From Neelides folsomi (taxonomy: Eukaryota > Arthropoda > Collembola > Neelipleona > Neelidae), in assembly GCA_034687125.1 (NCBI GenBank), contig JAQGBZ010000385.1:1-56823 (forward strand): DNA of 56,823 nt, written 5' to 3'. This document shows, piece by piece, positions 1 to 12,368 of the stretch. The notes below the pieces were generated by a model. The model made no database searches. It was not told the origin of the DNA and saw nothing but the letters and a program-made list of their open reading frames with translations. The position numbers and the translations under genes were made by a program. Numbering within the stretch: position 1 is the first letter of the stretch; each line of letters opens with the position of its first letter.

Positions 1-206
1 TATGTGCAAACGTGGATGTGAAGCTGTCGTTTGTTTGCGTTTGCAACGCTGCCTCGAAGCTGATGAAGCTCAAGTGAAAAAATAATATTACTGAATATAT
101 TATATAATATATAAGCATTACCATTGCCAAATCTTAGAAAATTTGATTAAAGGTTAAAAGAGATACGAGCTGATTAAAAAAAGAAAGATACTTATGGCCC
201 TCCCTG
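1..206 (+). mobile_element. Right end of a Tc1/mariner-like element (truncated by window edge)
   Basis: The window opens inside the 3' end of a transposase reading frame (2-85). It is followed by about 120 bases of A+T-rich DNA and then a typical mariner terminus: read on the minus strand from 206, the end begins CAGGGAGGGCCATAAGTA. A TA dinucleotide, the mariner target site, sits at 207-208. The left inverted repeat is outside the window, so the pairing cannot be checked. The element probably lies in an intron of the AVL9 gene that follows. The boundary at 206 is inferred from the resemblance of this terminus to known mariner ends. Confidence 0.6.
2..85 (+). pseudogene. C-terminal fragment of a mariner-like transposase
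   Basis: The frame ends in RLQRCLEADEAQVKK followed by TAA at 83-85. This matches the C-terminus of the other mariner-like transposase in the window (17581-17629), which ends RLQRCIKANGAQVPK before its stop. The two are clearly homologous but not identical, so they are separate copies or subfamilies. Only about 27 residues are visible. Whether the rest of this copy is intact cannot be told from the window. Confidence 0.7.
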
Positions 207-824
207 TATATATGGACGCTATCTCCTCCCAAACCACTGAACCGATTTTCATAATATATAATATATCAATCGACAGGTCTAGTTTGCGAGCAGGTTGTAG
301 GGCGATAAAAATAAAGAAAATATAAATGGTTAATTAATTAACCTCAAAAAACAAAATAATTAACTATTAACCAAAATAAGAAAATCAATAGAAGCAATAA
401 AATAAATTCCAATTTTTTTGAATAATAAATATTTTTTTAAGTGATCGGCAAAATGCGTTAAACTTTTGAAATGGATTTAACTTATGATTTTATTAAAACT
501 TTAACTACCTGAATTGGAATCACTATTGTACTGAGTATCTCTTCTAATTGTCGTTTAATATCCATTACGCCCTCTTTTTTTTTTTAAAAAAAGTCACTTT
601 TAAGTCAAACAATTGCAATCTCTTCTACTTTAAATAGTCGTTTAACATCATTTTTAAACTCTTTTTTTTATTAAAATCAATCTTTATGTCAAACAATGAC
701 GTGATCGTTGAGGTATTTTTTAATTTTAATTTTTATGTTTTGAAATACCTTTGACTTTTAATTTTTTCATTTATTATTTTAATTTAATGGAATTAAAAAT
801 TAATGATTTGGTAATTTACTTTAG
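207..824. other. Non-coding, probably AVL9 intron
   Basis: A+T-rich DNA with no supported coding frame. It ends in a splice acceptor (AG at 823-824) directly before the AVL9 exon, so it is most simply read as the intron upstream of that exon. Confidence 0.6.
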
Positions 825-1566
825 ATGGAAAATGGATCCATTGAAATTTCAGACCCGATATTAAAGAGAAATTTGACTTTAACAACTCAAGATTTCCGGT
901 TTGCAGAAAATATTGTAAAGCAAGTTACTCAAGAAGGTCGAAAGAATAATGACTCTGACGGATTCATGGACGGAGTTGGATGGGAAGGAGGAGACGAATG
1001 GATTAGAGCCCAATTCAAATATTATTTGATCTCCATGTTAAGAACGAGTCTTCTTGAAGAAGGAGACAGATTCAAGGATTCATACTCACCACAATACTTC
1101 TCAAGCTGGCAAACGACAGTCAATTGGACCAAATGGAAAGAATATGTCAATTCAGAAGAGCGAGACACACCAGGAATATATGCTTTAAATCCAGGACATC
1201 CATTTGAAGGACAAATGTCCATTAGTGACATGAAAATACGAGTCGCACAGTAAGAGCCAATAATGTTGCTATTCTACTTTTAATAAGTGTCGGTTAATTG
1301 GTATTGTTAATTCCATAATTTTATTTTCCAGTGCATTTCAAAATACAGAAAGTGGGAGAAGGTTAAATCATGCAGTGTTGACTACCGGAAAAGCGGTTTC
1401 TTCTCAAACCGGTAAAGTTGTGTCTCAAACTGGAAAGATATTTGGCGGAGCAATAACTTCAGCCAAAGGGGCTTTTTCAAGCTGGTGGAGTAATGTCAAT
1501 GTTCCTGCCCCATCTCCACCAAATGTATCCGAAGAGGGGGAAAATAATTCTGGAAATACAGAGTAG
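825..1566 (+). CDS. AVL9: AVL9 homologue (late secretory pathway protein), last two coding exons
   Basis: Exons are 825-1249 and 1332-1566. The intron 1250-1331 (GTAAGAG...CAG) splits a His codon, and the joined frame ends at TAG 1564-1566. The first exon carries the conserved WKEYV and HPFEGQMSISDMKIRVA region. The second begins HAFQNTESGRRLNHAV and continues with three short TGK-type repeats (TGKAVSSQ, TGKVVSQ, TGKIFGGA) and an AFSSWW motif. This is the characteristic tail of AVL9, a DENN-related protein known in yeast for late secretory transport and in animals for epithelial migration and polarity. Upstream exons with the N-terminal DENN-like region must lie left of the window. The ATG at 825 follows an AG acceptor and is an internal Met, not necessarily a start. 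Confidence 0.85.
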
Positions 1567-4413
1567 AACAGAATGTACCTAATCTCTATTCATTAATGAA
1601 AATGAATTATCATTCGTATGGTCAATGTTTAAGTAACGTGAAATCGTCTTAAAGTGATCTTTAAATGCATTCCTTATTGAGATAATTTGTTAAATCAGAA
1701 GTCAAAAATGTGAGTAGATTCAATTATTACTTATTAATTTATATTTTAAAAATTGTATATTGTATTTCACTATATCAGTTTAGTATAACATTTAAATAAT
1801 TATCTCGAATTTTTACGATATTAATACTTAACAACTACTTATGATATAATATAACATACATATTATTATAATACATAAGATGTCTAATTAAAATCATTAA
1901 AGATAAATGAAAATTTCAATTCTGACCATAAATTAATTATTTAAACCATTCGCTTTAACCCTTTATTGTGATAATAATTCACCTAATAACAATTAATTTA
2001 TATTGGGAATTATTAACAAGTGTAACAAGTACCAGCTATATATGTGTGTATATTATAATGTGCCTAATTTCCACATGTTAATTATAGTTTAATTACAAAT
2101 ACGTATTTATTATATGAAGGCGTGAATGTAATAACCAGTTTAGCTAATGTTGAATATGGTTTCTATCGAAATATTCCATAATGAGTTTACAAAATTTTAA
2201 TTTTATAATTTTGTAACTTCTCTTTATCCCAAATTAAAATTCGATAAAAATTCAATCTCTATCATTCACTAGTTTACTTTTATAAACATAAATAATTTAG
2301 AACTTAAAATTACTTGTTAAACTTAAATAATCTTAGACCGATTGTAAATAATACATATTTATATAATTTATAACCTCATTGGATATGTAAGATATTTTCG
2401 AATAGATTATTTACTATTATACCAAGAAAAAAAACAATTTGAAATCAATTATACAGTTTTTGTGCCCATATTCACGACAATTCTAAGCGAATCTATAGGT
2501 TACAGATATTTTTCTCACTTTAATTTATTTTCAGCGCGTTAAAATTATATCTATTTTCAGTTAAATCCTATTTATTTAGTAAAAATTCAAGTAATTTGCT
2601 TTAATAAAACCTTAACATTTTACTGACGTAACGGTGACGTTTAAAATATTGTATTTTAAAATCAACAAACTTCTAAACTGGTTCATTCACGCCTTCATAT
2701 GTGTTATTCGTGTTATATAAAAAAGTTTAGTTTAAAACTTTAATTATTAATCTAATTTATTATCTTTTCCACCTTGCATATTAAAATTTGTCCAAAATAT
2801 AGATTATATTATTTATATTCACATAATATTTTAACTTATGCATGAAATTTTTCTATCATAGATTTTAATCAGCATTTATAATTGAAAACACGGCATTATT
2901 TGAATCACTAATTATAAGCCCTATAATAAAATGATATGATAGATAAAGTCACAATCATTTATTTCCTAAATGAATAAATGTTAGATTCATAGTCATTTTA
3001 TCAAAAATCACAACATGAAATTCTCCTTTATATTAAATGTAAGTACATAAGTATCGTAATGTTAATTGAAATTATCTTTTATTCGATATGGTGTGTGGCA
3101 AAATATTCTCTTTCTGAACATAAGGAATTTGTAAGTGAAAACTTGTAATTTTTGTTTGTCTTGTAATATTAAAACCCATACTTTACGTAAAAAGTATTGT
3201 AATTGTAGGTATATTTGTTAAATTATATTACATCTACTCTACCCGTAATGGGTGCTTTTACAATAATTTGAATACGTAATTTATGTTTGTTTAGTATTCA
3301 TGTTTAATTAAACAAATTATCATTCAATAATTAATTACAAAATTACACACAAAGAAACTAATAGTACTGAATATTTAATCTTTTACTGAATGCTAAGGTC
3401 TGAACTTGAAAAGATAATTAAGCATTAAGCCTTTTTCTAAATAAAATTCATCCTGGTGTATAAAATATCTATAAAATAAATAAGTAGGAATAATATTTAT
3501 AAATAAGCATTCGCCAATCCAATAAAGAATTATTGAGTGGCTCGAATACATTTAAAATCAAAACTTTCAACAAGGATTTACAAGTTATCGACTCATAAAG
3601 CCGAGTGCGAGAGTCTGATATTCATCATGAATTGGTAATTTGGTAAGTTATGTATAACATACGTATAAGATGCATAAAATAAGCATTATAAATACATTAT
3701 AAAGGAGAGTATATAGTGAGGTTAATTATTTTGTTTCATTAGAATCATTATTGTGTGTCCATCTCTCCATATTTTATCATTATGTCCAAATCTGCTAGAT
3801 TAGATACACTACCTGTATACCACATAGTACACACCTGAAGTTTCTAATTGCTTAAATATGCAGGAGGATTGTTAAAATCGTTAAATTTATTTATAATCAA
3901 GTCATTGAATCCTTTAGCAGTATAGGAGTGTATTACTCATATATAAATACATATTCATATGAGTATATTAGGATGTGGATAGGCAATGGAGCTGTGCCAT
4001 TGTGAGGGATAATGAGACCGGATGATTTAAGCACATTTGTACTTTTGAATCTGAATAATTCATACCGTGATTGATTTTTACTGCCGAAGTTATCCCGGAG
4101 AACAACAAAGACAGAGGCCTTGAATTCCACAATGATGCCTTCTCTCCTTCCACCTGTATTGTAATTTAATTTTGCCCACCCAGCCTCCTCCAAATTATCT
4201 TTTGAGAGATAAACTCTATATTTATACTAATCATTTGGGTCCATTCGTTGGCCCCTCGATTAGATTAAAAACGTTCACTCTATCTCTTCTTTGTGAAAGG
4301 GAGTTTACACAGTTTACACACACATCTCGCAGTTCATCACTTTCTCTGTCGACCTCATCTGCTCTCATTCTGTTGACAGCCTTTACTCATTTTCATTTAC
4401 CACTCCTTCAATA
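1567..4413. other. AVL9 3' region and intergenic DNA upstream of the frayed kinase gene
   Basis: Very A+T-rich sequence with no convincing exon. Roughly the first few hundred bases should be AVL9 3' UTR. From about 4100 the composition becomes less A+T-rich, as expected for a promoter and 5' UTR just upstream of the ATG at 4414. The overlapping open frames at 3933-4426 on both strands have no recognisable domain and are treated as chance. Confidence 0.5.
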
Positions 4414-7400
4414 TGGCAGCAATTGAAAAAACTAAATTTTCAACTAACAGATACACAAGGTAATTTATTTTTGGTTTTTTACATCGGCATATTTTTCAAA
4501 TGCATTAATTGTACAGTATAAATTATTCAAGCTAATTAAGAGGATCAATGAGCTTAGACCTAATCCAACATGTTGTCAATAAGTATAAATTATAATGTTA
4601 ATGCATACATATCTGTATGCGCATATTGTTCGTTTATTAGATTTATATAATCTTGAACAGGGATCAAAAAGATTATATTTTCACCCCAAAACAAAATGAA
4701 TTACAATACTTATTTAAGTATGTAACATGATATCTATTTCTTAACATGTTACATGTGTATTATAAAAAAATTATAATAAAATACGTCGAATAACCCAAAT
4801 ATGTAATTTTGCTAAAATTATAATATCGAACATGATTTTACTCAAAATCAAATATTTATGCGAATAGGGATAATTTTGCTTCAACGACTAATTCAATGTA
4901 GTAGTTGAAAACACAGGATTGCATTATTATGTACTATACATCACTAATAATAATACATTGTCATAATATTGTAATATTTATATTTCAATTTATGAAAATG
5001 ATAAAATAATATTTCATAATATAAAATTGAAACTATTGTAATACATTTTTGTTGCAAAATAATATATGATTTAGATAATTGTAACATAAAAATCGTAGAT
5101 ATGTGTGAACATGAACTTGCATACTATTATTTAAAACTTTAAAAGGTAGGTAAATTCCATTGAACTAATTTGTTGACTTACATGATTTACAAATGAATTA
5201 TACCACGAATTAATTCGACATCACAGTATTTTGCTATTTTACATAATATAATTTAAAAATTAATTCTTTGCGTGAGTCTTGGCCAGAGGTGATAATTGAA
5301 AATCTTTAAGTCATTCGAACACAATCCTTTGATAGTTTAGCATTAATAACTGAACAGAGACCGAATTAAACTAAGATTTTAAATTAATAATTTGTGTATA
5401 TTTTACGAAAAATTTTCAAGAAAATAAATAACTTCTTTGATATTTAATATAAAAAACCAATTTAATTGTAAAAAAAGTTCTAAAATGGCTTCTAAACGTT
5501 GTTCAAAATTCAGATCAACTGTTAGCACTGTTGGACCGGTGCATATTTCAAGGTATGCACACAATTTTAAAAAAATCAGAATTAGATAAAAAAAATACAC
5601 ATTCGGTATTTATTCAAATATTAAAAATTGTAATTTGATAAAATTATAAATATCAATTTGATATGTATAAATTATAGATATAAATAATTATTTTGTTATC
5701 ATTAAATTTTATTATTATGAATGAAATTGAGATATTTTGATGTTCTTGTACAAACACTCGGGAAATCTTTTTTGCCACATTGATACCCCCAAGACATTAT
5801 TCCACAAAGCATTGACCCTTCACATATCATCGGACCTATAAAATAATTAAATAAAAAATTTGTTATTTTAGGTCTTCAATTCAATAAATTAGCACACATT
5901 AAATGTAATTGGTTTAAAAAATTCTTATAAGAATTTAAAGCGTTTAAAAATGTTCACCTCCAAAGTCTCCGTGACATGGTTCATTTTCCTCTCCACCTGC
6001 ACATATCATAGTGGATGGAATTTTATATCCTATTGAATTATAAGCATCATTGCATTCGTCATTCGATTTAAGTGGAACAATTGCCTTTAGAAGGACATTA
6101 GACAATATTGGGTTTAAATGAAAATCAAAAATTCCCCATCCAATTATGGTAGCACTCCCTGTTGAATCAAATTTACTTTCTTGTTGCAACTTCACTGACC
6201 TCACATACTCATTGAACTGTAAAGGGGCGGAAAGGATAAGTAGAGCAATATCATTTTCAAAAGTTGTTTCGTTGTAGTCCGGGTGAATGATTGTAGTTTT
6301 AACTGATCGCCTTTGTTCGTTAGCCGTTACTTCTTTCAGATCATGTTTTCCCGATATCACCGTAATTTGAAATAAAACGTTTTTGACACAATGAGCTGCT
6401 GTCAAGATTGATCTGAATAATTGTGCAGTAAATTAAATAAAACAAATCGTTTTTTATTTGGGTGTTTGGTTAATTGAAAGAGTTAGGTAATGGAACATTC
6501 TTTATACACAATGTATAAAGATATTATAAAACATATTATATGGTACATGTAGATATAATGTACTTACATTGTATGAACTTGAATAATTTAGATAATTAAT
6601 TAATATTTTATTACCTCTCTGAAATTATTGTGCCACCACAATAATGATGATCGCTTTGTAATGAAACTATAAATGGAAATTCTTTTTCTTTCGTTTCATT
6701 TCCTCCAATGATTAATATTTCCTTCTCAGAAATATTATTCAGGTAATTATTATTAATTCCTGGTATTGAAAATGCTATTACTAAACTATTTCGAATCAAT
6801 AATAAAAATAAAAGGATAATCATTTTATAATATTAAATATCTGCTAAAACTTATTAAAATAAAGACCGAAAGAGTAAAAAATGAATAATAATGAATTTTA
6901 ATGTATTCAAAATTAATCCAAATTAAATATGCCTTTTTAGTAAATTAAAATCTACACTCTGATTCTTACTTCCCTTTAGACACTGTTTTTTATAGAGTAT
7001 TATTTTTAGTATGGAACCTTTTTTATCATGTAAAGAGAAGTTTATGAAATATGTACTCAAGTAAACTTTGGATCATGCTGATAAATATTTGTTTTGATTT
7101 TGTTAAACAATTTCATCATTTCATTGTAAAAAAGATTCATATTATCTTGCTCATAATGTCATAACTGTAATTGGTAAAATCGAGCATTTTATAATAAATG
7201 TAAATAACAAATAAGTCACCAGTTCATCAGTCATATTCATTAACTATTCATAGTTCATGAACTATGAACTATCTAGAAATTGAATGAAAGGAAGATTGGT
7301 TGAGCGGAAATAATATATAGTAGATAATTAAATACATGATTTTTTAATCAGATTAGATATCAGCAGTTTAACACTTAAAAGTATACGGAAACAATTGGTC

Positions 7401-10400
7401 ACTCCGATTGTTGAATTACTTTTATACAATATAAATATATAAAACTTATTTAGGTATTTTGTATCGTATATTTAAATATGTATTATGGAATATTTAATTA
7501 ATTGTAACATCATATTCTACTTATTAATTGGTAAATAACTCAACAAAGAAGCTTGCTTTTTTTGGTATTTTAGTATAAAACATTCCACAGTATGGTAAAC
7601 AAATATGTACATATATTAAAGCTTGCATAAATGTACTTAAGAATTGATTATAAACTCACCGGAGCCGACAAAATGACAATGAATCACCCGTCATTGTCAG
7701 ATATTATTATATTTTATGTATCATACAATTTTTGAATAGTCATATAAAATATCCAATAATTAAAAATGCACACGTACTTTTATAAACCTCCATGCCCCTA
7801 TTGCTGGCGTTTTGGGAATTATACTTTGGATTATTCTTATAACAAGTTTTATAATATTGTAATTTAATTCTTTTTTGCTCAAAGATGGATTTAGTATTAT
7901 AGTTTATAAATAGTATTATACAATTTATAATCCGAAGTTGACCAAATCGATTGTATTATTATTATTACAGAAAGGTGTCTCCTGGATTGGCTCCTCCTGG
8001 ATCGCCAGGTAATGTTATATACATACCTTGTATACAATATTTAACCCTAAATATAAATAATAGTAGGTATATTATACTCATATATTGAAAAATATTACAT
8101 AAATTCCATTAGTATGCTTATAGATTACATACACTTCATTACTATTAATATTCCATTGATCGGAATCATAACATTAACAAGTTAATATTGATATTAAATT
8201 TTTTTAAATTAAATGAGATATTGCCAGTCTTTGCTTATGAACTCATTTTAGAGTTAGAAGATCAAGATATTCATTAAACGCCAAGCAGTTGAGAATGAAC
8301 AGAGGCAAATAGAATAATAGTACTTTGAACGAATCCTTTCGTAAATGTAAATCTGTTTCATTAGCCACTCGCCACTTGATCATATCATAACTTCATAACG
8401 AATTAAGATTCAAATTCACTCACTTTGAGAGTTGAAGAAAATATAGATTTTTATTCTTTGCCCTTAGGCAAATCTAAATTCTTAATATGTTAGATTTATA
8501 TGTTAAATATCCTATAACAAATTTTGATAAACTAGTAGTCGAATCCTATCATTTACCTGACACTGATGGAATAAGAGTGTGAGTCGAGGTTAAATATTTT
8601 AAGTTTATTATAAGTAGTGTAGTAAGTGAGTATAGAATTAGGATTATCTGATACTATACTAAATGTATTTATTATTTTTATATACTACTTAAAGTTTACC
8701 TTCTATTTGTATGTTTATATATGTGAGTCAGGTGAAATAATCCATGTTATTCGTTGGCTGCGTCGTTCCTTCTCACTTGTAATATACCACTAATTGCTCT
8801 CTATGATGAATAATTTAGTTAGGTCAGTCATTGTCAAAAGTATAAATCCCCTAATAAACCTTCAATGATATATTTATAGGTGTGACAGAAAAGTTTTCAT
8901 TCAACTTATATTCCATATACCATTTAATATTAATTCAATGATTCATTAGGAGTCTGGAGGCGTAAATCTGCGTCGAGCGAATTACCTCCAATTGGAACTC
9001 CAAGGCGGCGAAGTTCAACGACAAGAAGAGGAAGTTTGGGGCAAATCCTCGGAGAACTTCTTGGAGCATCACAAGTCCCGAAAATGGCCGAGGTCGGATG
9101 GGGAAACACAAAGGACGACTACGAACTCAAGGAGGTCATCGGTAACCACGATTTAAAACCTTTTAAACCCCATTTTCTCCCTTATTTCCTCTGTAAATCA
9201 TTCACCAATATTTGAATTCCTCCTTTGACATTTTGCTCCAATTGCAGCCAAACTAATAGAACTGACGTTTAACCCCCAATTTCCAATTATGATCTCCATT
9301 ATCTTAACGATGGGTATTTGGATTAGCTAATAAGTTAATTATTGAATTATGAAGGGGTTGGTGCAACTGCAGTTGTCCATTCGGCCATTTGCGTATCTCG
9401 ACAAGAAAAGTGTGCCATTAAAAGGATCAACCTAGAAAAATGGAATACATCGATGGAAGAACTCTTAGTAAGTACAAAATATAATTAATTAACAATGGCA
9501 AGCAAAAAATGGTTAATGAAGTATTTGCTAATTGAATTTTTAATTGTAAACCCTAAATCTGTTCATATTATAATTAAACATTATTATTTAATCCGGTGTG
9601 TATTAGATTTACTTTAAATTTATCTAATATTTAATATATATTTACATGTTAATTAGCGAGATTAGTCCTCCTAAGTGTGAAATACTAAAAAATGACCTCA
9701 TCGGCGTGTAAAAGGCCTATTTTATCGATGAATAGTCATTTTGTTTTTCAACTACACTAGACTAATATTTTCCATTTTGTGAACCCAATAGAAAGAGATC
9801 CATGCCATGTCTTCTTGTCATCACGAGAATGTGGTAAACTACTATACTAGTTTTGTAGTCAAAGAAGAGTTGTGGCTTGTGCTGAGACTCCTTGAAGGAG
9901 GGTCGCTTCTTGACATAATCAAACATCGAGTTAAGTCAGCTGATTGCAAGCACGGAGTCTTTGACGAGCCGACCATCGCCACTGTTCTTAAAGAAGTTCT
10001 CAAAGGCCTTGAGTACTTTCACAGCAATGGGCAAATACATAGGTAAAAAGAAATCGAGTGCAGAATTTTTTATTTGCTCATATTAAGTAATACTTACTTT
10101 TAAACATCATCCTTGTAAATGCACCTTCGTCATGAACATTATTTTATGCATACCATACCTAAGCTCTGTAATTATTATTAGCTGTCTAAACGCTATATAT
10201 TATATGTAAATACATTGTTTTAGTGAATTGACTGAACACGTAGAATAAAAATGGTATTTAATAGTAGTAAATTAACACTTTTGCGAATTGCAATATTTCA
10301 ATTGCAAATTTAGTTCGAAGCTGTCAGTTCTAAGATCTAATATTTTATTTTGTAAATAGGGATATTAAAGCCGGAAACATTTTACTTGGAGAAGATGGGA

Positions 10401-11875
10401 CAGTTCAGATTGCTGATTTTGGAGTTTCGGCTTGGCTTGCCACCGGTGGAGATTTGTCTCGTCAAAAAGTAAATTATTAATTTCAAAAAGTATTAATTTC
10501 AATCTTTCTTGAATTTATAAAAATTTACGACCTCAAAATTTATTTTCCTATAATTTCAGGTCAGACATACATTTGTTGGAACGCCTTGTTGGATGGTAAA
10601 TAGCGAATTTCTCAATTTTTCAAATTTTTAATCAGCTTATATGTAAATCAATGGAAATTGTATTGTATTGTATTAATTGTTTTTGTAGGCACCTGAAGTA
10701 ATGGAACAAGACCATGGATATGATTTCAAAGCTGATATTTGGTCTTTTGGGATCACTGCAATAGAAATGGTCACTGGAACTGCTCCATATCACAAATATC
10801 CTCCTATGAAAGTTCTGATGCTCACTCTTCAAAACGACCCACCGGCCATTGAAACAGGATCCGAAGACAAAGATCAATACAAGGTGTATGGGAAGACAAT
10901 AAGAAAAATGGTTGCAGATTGTCTTCAAAAAGACCCTGCAAAGAGACCCTCATCGACCGAACTCCTCAAACACCCGTTTTTCAAGAAAGCAAAAGATAAG
11001 AAATATCTCCAAGATAGACTTTTAAACACCGGCCCTTCTTTCGAAACCCGGGTAATGAAAGCGTCCAAGAGGAGCGTTGGTGGCAGCGGGAAACTCCATC
11101 GGACTTCAAGTGGGGAATGGATATGGTCGAGTGGAGATGAAGTCGATGGGGATCAACCTTCTCCAGACGAACCAACAATTATTAAACACACCCCAATTGA
11201 TACTGTCATTGAAGAAAGGGAACCCAAAACAATAACACAAGGAATGGTCGATTCTGAAAACTTGACTCATGATAAAAATTCAGAATCGAATGGAAATTCT
11301 GAATCCACACCGATTAATCTTGTCCTAAGAATGAGGTAATTTATTTATATTGGCGTAAAACCAATTTTTTATGAAAATGTTTTAGTTAATTGTTACTTTA
11401 AATTACTTGCCACTTATACCATGACATTATCATCATATTCTATAAAAGTTTTAATGTCAATTTACAATTTGTAGAAATAACCGAAGAGAATTAAATGATA
11501 TCCGATTTGAGTATATTCCTGGAAAAGACTCAGCCGATGGAATTGCTTCTGAGTTAGTTGGAGCCGGCCTTGTGGATGGGAAAGATATTGTTAGCATTGC
11601 TTCAAATCTCCAAAAGTTGATCGACTCAAGGGAATCTGTTAAAAATCTCACGTTTGCTCTGGTAAATTTAAATTTTTAATATTTTCTAACATTAATCTTA
11701 CTTTCAACTCAACTTAAATGTTTCAAGACAAACTAATTAATTGTAAATGTAGTAAGTTTCACTTATTTTCATGAATTTCATAAAAAATGAATTTTAGAGT
11801 TCCGGGTGTCCTCCGAATGAAATTGCAGACGATAAAACGCTGATAGGATTTGCACAGATGAGCATATCAGACTGA
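4414..11875 (+). CDS. fray: SPAK/OSR1-type (frayed) Ste20-family kinase, complete
   Basis: Ten exons join in phase: 4414-4460, 7971-8008, 8950-9141, 9355-9467, 9792-10042, 10360-10468, 10560-10595, 10689-11335, 11475-11661, 11798-11875, giving 565 residues. The kinase acts downstream of WNK and phosphorylates cation-chloride cotransporters. The product shows a glycine-rich loop (GVGATAVV), [26 protein letters not shown], the T-loop [13 protein letters not shown], a [15 protein letters not shown]-motif region with regulatory serines, and a C-terminal CCT domain ([18 protein letters not shown], then GLV...NLTFAL) that binds RFxV peptides. A basic Ser/Pro-rich leader of about 75 residues precedes the usual MAEVGWG start, which lies in exon 3 and could serve as an alternative start. 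Intron 1 hosts a minus-strand protease-like gene. AATAAA lies at 11987-11992. Confidence 0.93.
5702..6823 (-). CDS. Trypsin-fold serine protease homologue, catalytic Ser replaced, nested in frayed intron 1
   Basis: Three exons on the minus strand: 6823-6615, 6412-5958, 5835-5702, giving 265 residues. A signal peptide ([17 protein letters not shown]) is followed by a short propeptide and IIGGNE at the start of the chymotrypsin domain. His57 is present (ILTAAHC), as is Asp102 (ENDIALL). The Ser195 motif reads CHGDFGGP instead of GDSGGP, with a TTT codon at the nucleophile. The primary specificity position is Glu rather than Asp (EPCHGDF). The residue before IIGG is Leu, so there is no tryptic activation site at the usual place. 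The Cys pairs C42-C58, C168-C182 and C191-C220 look conserved. It is probably a secreted, non-catalytic clip-less serine protease homologue. The exon joins keep the frame, so it does not look like a decayed pseudogene. Confidence 0.9.
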
Positions 11876-12368
11876 ACTCGTATCTTCTAGTTTAAAAACG
11901 GCCTTGTATGTAAATATGCGATTTAAATATATTTAATTAATTATCAGATATGGCTTAATTAATTCATTCTCATGTAAAGAATGAATAATAAATTGAACAA
12001 TGATCTTAATATAATAAAATCTAAATGCATTTCATTTATCATGATCGATCATAATGTCAAATTACAAATCAACTTGGAATTTGAAGCATAATGAAATTCA
12101 TACAAAGTAGATTTCTATAATAATTTAAAAGATAATTTGGAAGCCAACTTTTTTATTCGTCTTTTTTATAAATATTAATTACCGTGTTAATACATCTTTT
12201 TATGAAATTTTATTGTGAATAAATTGTTTATCAAGACGTGACTTAAACATAAAAACAGGACCAAGCTGAACGAAAGCTTGAGTTACACATTTCAAAACCA
12301 AATTGAGAAATAGATAAAAATTGAACGATTCACGATTCTATTAAATTTATATTTAAAAGTTATGTTGG
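11876..12368. other. Intergenic 3' region between convergent frayed and ABCF2 genes
   Basis: The two stop codons face each other across 493 bases. The stretch contains AATAAA at 11987-11992 for the plus-strand gene and TTTATT at 12152-12157, a minus-strand AATAAA suited to ABCF2. No coding frame is supported. Confidence 0.7.

Noticed and set aside
4172..4426. 84-codon plus-strand open frame upstream of frayed
   Set aside because: It ends across the kinase start codon in another frame and has no recognisable composition; more likely 5' UTR.
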